Origin: Russula earlei
Lineage: Eukaryota > Basidiomycota > Agaricomycetes > Russulales > Russulaceae
NCBI GenBank assembly: GCA_025769875.1
Contig: JAGFNK010000302.1
Location: 1-64,000 of the forward strand
Length of the DNA stretch: 64,000 bases
Direction of reading: 5' to 3'
Shown: piece by piece, positions 60,205 through 64,000 of the stretch
How the letters are laid out: each line of letters begins with the position of its first letter
Position numbering within the stretch: position 1 is the first letter of the stretch
Translations under genes and position numbers: made by a program
Notes under the pieces: model-generated
The model's database searches: none
What the model saw: only the letters and a program-made list of their open reading frames with translations
What the model was told of the DNA's origin: nothing

Positions 60205-63200
60205 TTGGACCCCCTTCTGCACCGAGGAGGGACGCGGTCCAAATCAGTACGATACAAAGAGAAATCAATTACCCCAAAGTTTTTACCAAGAATATTCGCT
60301 CCCCTTCCATTGCCTTGAAAGTTACCTTAGTAGGGAAGACAAGCGGCAAAGAAATCGGTGCAAGAGCCCTGCTCGACAGTGGAGCAGAAGGAATGATAAT
60401 CCATGAACGATTTGCACAAAGACACCACCTGCACCTTCGAACTATGATCAAACCCTTGCCAGCACAAAATGTAGATGGAACACAAAATGCCAATGGACTA
60501 ATACGCTTTAGCACCATCCAAAGACTTCGCATTCAAGCGCACACAGGCGCCACTCATGACGAACAAGCAGAATTCCTTGTCACTAACATTGGAGATCACG
60601 ACATTATCTTAGGAACCGATTGGCTACGACACCACAACCCAGATATTGATTGGGCAAATGATACAATCACACTGAGGAACTGCCCCCTAACTTGCCTTAC
60701 CACACACCCAAGCATAACCATTGCATCTGCATCTGGAACGCGGAATTACCAAATACAAGCGCTTACTTTCCCTGAAGAAGAAGAACCCGAGTTTACGGAC
60801 ATTGCTGCACTAATCTTCCCAGATACTGAAGGACCATTGAACCCATGTGTTGACGAACAAATCCACGATGCGTTTAGCCCAATAACAATCAACATAAGAG
60901 CCAAATCAACCACAGCTACCAAGCTAGCCAATGCAGAAACACCCCCTAAGACATTAGACGAACTTATCCCTGCCCAATTCTTGAAATGGCGAAAGGTTTT
61001 CGATGAACAAGCTTCTCAACGCCTTCCTGCTCACCAACCATGGGACCATGCAATCAATCTAAAACCAGGGATCGCCCGACGCGATTCTGGCATTTATCGA
61101 CTTACTCCCAAGGAACTACAAGCCCTAAAAGAATACTTAGACGAACATTTGAAAAGAGGCACAATCCGACCATCAAAAGCAGCTATTGCCAGCCCATTCT
61201 TCTTTGTAGAAAAGAAAGGAGGAAATCTACGACCAGTGCAAGACTACAGAGCCCTGAATACAGCAACTGTCAAAGACGCGTATCCACTACCCTTGATTCC
61301 TGAATTAATTGACAAACTCCAAGGAGCCCAATACTTTACCAAGTTTGACGTACGATGGGGATACAACAATATTCGCCTCAGAGAGGGCGATGAACACCTC
61401 GCAGCATTCAAGACACCATTAGGACTCTTCGAACCATTGATAATGACATTTGGTCTCTGCAACGCCCCAGCCACTTTCCAACGCTTTATGAACACCATCC
61501 TAGCAAAATACATTGCCACTGAACGAGTGGTTGTTTATCTAGATGATATACTAATCATGGCGCAAACCTTGAACGAACTAGACGACTGGACACATAAGGT
61601 CCTAAAAACACTCCAAGACCACGACTTATACTTGAAACCAGAGAAATGTGCTTTCCGACAAACCTCTATTAGTTACCTAGGCATCAATATCTCCCAAGGA
61701 CGAATATCCATGGACCAAGACAAGTTAATAGGCATTACAAAGTGGCCTACTCCGACCAATGTTACGGAAGTACAAGCATTTCTAGGATTCTGCAACTTCT
61801 ATCGACGATTTATCCACCAATACTCTCGAATAGCACGGCCCTTGTTTAACTTAACAAAGAAAGAAAACCCCTTCAAGTGGGAAGACGATGAAGAACAAGC
61901 ATTTCAGAAACTAATCCAAGCATTCACAACGGCCCCAATCCTCATGTTACCTAACCACACGAAACCCTTTCGACTCATCTGCGATGCAAGTGACTTTGCA
62001 GTCGGTGCAATCTTGGAACAACCCGATGAATTTAACAGATATCACCCAGTAGCCTATTTCTCGAAATCCTTGGACCCCGCACAACGAAATTACATGATCT
62101 ATGATAAAGAACTCCTTGCTATCGTTTTATCCCTCTGGCACTTCCGACACTACCTTGAAGGCGCTACACACCCCATTGATCTATGGACAGACCACAATAA
62201 CTTGACATACTTCATGACAAAACAGAAACTCACGAGACGACAAGCCCGATGGGCACTCCTCCTCAGCAATTTCGACTTCACCATCACCCACCACCCAGGA
62301 ACTATGAACAAAGCAGACGGTCTGTCCAGGCGGCCAGACTTTAAAGAGGGGATACAAAACGAAAATGATGGAAAGGTGCTCCTAGATGACAAATTTTTTA
62401 AAATTAGAGCAACACGCACCTCTGCTACAGAACCAATCGGCGACCAGGAACTTCGACAACAACTACGATCTAGCAAAGACTATGACCCAGAAGTATCTAA
62501 CGCGTTAGCAATCATTATAAAGAATGGACCAAGGCGACTATCCAAAGGCTTACAGGACTGGAACCTTGAAGATGGACTAATACTATTCAAAGGAAAAGTC
62601 TATATCCCAAACAACGACACCCTAAGAAAGAAAATTCTAAAACTACACCACGACTCCCTTGCCACTGGGCATCCTGGCCAATGGAAAACTTATGAACTAA
62701 TCAGCCGAAACTATTGGTGGCCAGGAATGCTAACCTATGTCAAAAGTTATGTAGATGGTTGCGCAATTTGCCAAAGTACAAAGAACCGTCCAAAGACAGA
62801 AACACCCCTTGTACCGATTACACCAGCTGGAGAAGTATGGAAAAGCATTACTATGGACTTTATCACGGACCTACCGATTTCACAAGGCTTCGACAGCCTC
62901 CTAGTCGTGGTAGATCGATTCAGTAAAGCAATAATCATTACCCCTTGCCACAAGACAATCACAGCAGACGAAACAGCGACACTAATCATGAACAATGTCT
63001 GGAGAAGAATAGGGCTCCCAACACAAATAATATCGGACAGAGGCCCTCAGTTCGCAGCAAAAGTCACTCAAGAACTATGGAAGAAGTTAAATGTCAAAGT
63101 ATCATTAAGCACAGCATATCACCCACAGACAGACTGGAGAAACAGAACGAGTTAACCAAGAACTAGAACAATACCTACGAATATTTTGCAACCATCAAGC

Positions 63201-63923
63201 AGACAATTGGGCAGAACTAGTTCCCTTTATGGAGTTCGCACATAATGCCAGACAACACAGTGCTACGAACAAACCCCCGTTTGAAGTCTGGTATGGCTTT
63301 AACCCAACATTTGCTCCGCCCCTTGCCTTTACATCAAAGTTCCCTTCGAATCCAAGAAAGACTATCAAGACTAAACCAACTCAGAGAAGAAGTAGCTGCC
63401 TCCCTGAACCGAGCAACAGAAATCATGAAGCAATCAGGACCTCAATCCTCCACATTTCGTTTTAAAGAAGGGGATCAAGTATGGCTGGAAGCCACGAATC
63501 TACGAACCACTCACCCAAAAGCAAAACTAGCCCCTCGACGCTATGGGCCATTCAAAGTCACCACTGCCTATCCAGTAAACGTTCGCCTCGAAGCTACCAA
63601 AGTCTTGGAAGATACACCCGGTTTTTCACCACTCCCTGATTAAACCTTACAAAGAAACCATTGCCCATGGTCCTAACTTTTCAAACCCGCCACCAATATT
63701 AGTCGAAGGTGAAGAACAATATGAAGTAGAACAGATCCTAAACTCTCGGCTCTCCCCAAACCGCAAAGGAATCCAATACCTAGTTAAATGGAAAGGGTAT
63801 ACGGTTGCAGAAAATACTTGGGAGCCAGCATCTAACCTATCAAGAGCGCAATCACTTGTTAAAGACTTCCATCGGAAATATCCGAAGGCGCTTAGAACAA
63901 TTCCCACCAGGAGTAACCCCTAA
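60144..63923 (+). pseudogene. pol: Gyp-B2 pol, open for 1,003 codons then three length changes
   Basis: Aspartic protease D78-S-G-A; RT with FFVEKKGGNLRPVQDYRALN and Y465-L-D-D; RNase H with catalytic D614 (CDASDFAVG); integrase finger from H835 (HHDSLATGHPGQW, CAICQSTK); core Asp 905 (MDFITDLP), Asp 965 (SDRGPQF) and HPQTD before the first break at 63134-63136 (CTG, GATGG in Gyp-B1). Further extra bases lie near 63347 and 63590. Afterwards come IHPVFHHSLIKPYKET and a chromodomain (YEVEQILNSRL, IQYLVKWKGYTVAENTWEPA). The -1 shift hairpin is at 60205-60242. No nonsense codon occurs before the first break, so this copy is only recently inactivated, if at all. Confidence 0.93.
60195..60242 (+). 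promoter_or_regulatory. gag-pol -1 frameshift signal (T-run plus hairpin)
   Basis: GATTTTTAA at the end of gag: Phe tRNA can slip from TTT (60199-60201) to TTT (60198-60200), then read TTA in the pol frame. TTGGACC (60205-60211) pairs perfectly with GGTCCAA (60236-60242) and CCCTTC with GGAGGG inside it. Identical in Gyp-B1. The spacer is short for a classical site, so efficiency is uncertain. Confidence 0.55.
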
Positions 63924-64000
63924 ACCAACAACTCTCATCATGACCTCTGTCGATGACTACCTTTATCCTTGTTACCAACGAACTTTTCAGAGAACTCCTG
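63924..64000 (+). other. Gyp-B2 3' untranslated region, cut by window edge
   Basis: Matches Gyp-B1 12760-12834, including the ATG of the small downstream frame (MTTFILVTNELF in Gyp-B1) that runs toward the polypurine tract. Confidence 0.7.

Larger units (their letters stand above)
55350..64000 (+). mobile_element. Gyp-B2: second Gyp-B chromovirus, 3' end outside the window
   Basis: 5' LTR, PBS, ORF-a, ORF-b, ORF-c, gag and pol to the chromodomain stop at 63921-63923; the 3' LTR is not reached. It lies in opposite orientation to Gyp-B1 and closely similar. It is inserted in the Pol extension of Gyp-C2. Confidence 0.93.

Overview
This window is repetitive DNA of a fungal nuclear genome, most likely a basidiomycete of the Agaricomycetes type. 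That is inferred from chromodomain-bearing Ty3/Gypsy elements with short TATA-driven LTRs and from TA- and TTA-target DNA elements; the species cannot be told from the sequence. I found no credible host gene. Nearly every base from about 7.4 kb to the right edge belongs to LTR retrotransposons nested inside one another, and many junctions can be proven by 5-bp target-site duplications (TSDs). Family names (LTR-A to LTR-I, Gyp-B, Gyp-C, Gyp-X, Cop-1) are my own labels.

Layout. 1-1384: nothing recognisable. 1385-6298: two inverted copies of an unrecognised coding remnant, facing each other around an LTR-D that carries a 2.7-kb Tc1/mariner-type element (2168-4846), followed by another LTR-like block. 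6546-7093: a 548-bp palindromic MITE with TTA duplications. 7371-8952: solo LTR-A split by solo LTR-E. 8953-10924: mostly anonymous DNA with a small MITE and LTR fragments. 10925-21439: full-length chromovirus Gyp-B1 (minus strand), its 3' LTR split by a solo LTR-B. 21440-22216: LTR-A fragment. 22217-38945: decayed Gyp-X (plus strand), interrupted by full-length Gyp-C1 (23347-33898, minus), an LTR-A and an LTR-H. 38946-55349: Gyp-C2 (plus), interrupted by Ty1/copia element Cop-1 (39473-44265), a 295-bp tRNA-bearing LTR-like insert, two LTR-B, one LTR-A and an LTR-D containing an LTR-E. 55350-64000: Gyp-B2 (plus), cut by the window edge.

Most notable system. Gyp-B carries three long, unrecognised reading frames upstream of gag. 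From the predicted transcription start to the gag ATG of Gyp-B1 (2,844 nt) I read no ATG at all in any frame. In Gyp-B2 the same leader has seven ATGs, and each one aligns to ACG in Gyp-B1. The leader ORFs therefore contain no methionine codon, which suggests non-AUG starts plus leaky scanning or re-initiation down to gag. ORF-b and ORF-c overlap, ORF-c ends 4 nt before the gag ATG, and gag passes to pol in the -1 frame at a T-run with a strong hairpin. Gyp-B and Gyp-C both look self-primed in the Tf1 manner: the predicted first 10-12 nt of the RNA are complementary to the bases beside the 5' LTR. In Gyp-C the pol chromodomain is fused in frame to a tail of about 580 residues with a coiled coil and a CCHC knuckle.

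Mutation patterns. Premature stops are overwhelmingly TGA where Arg CGA is expected, and at some sites one copy has TGA and the other CAA. This is the footprint of CpG decay. Single-base length differences between Gyp-B1 and Gyp-B2 are mostly CG written as CTG or CAG, as if both alleles of a transition had been written side by side. Some apparent frameshifts may therefore be consensus artefacts.
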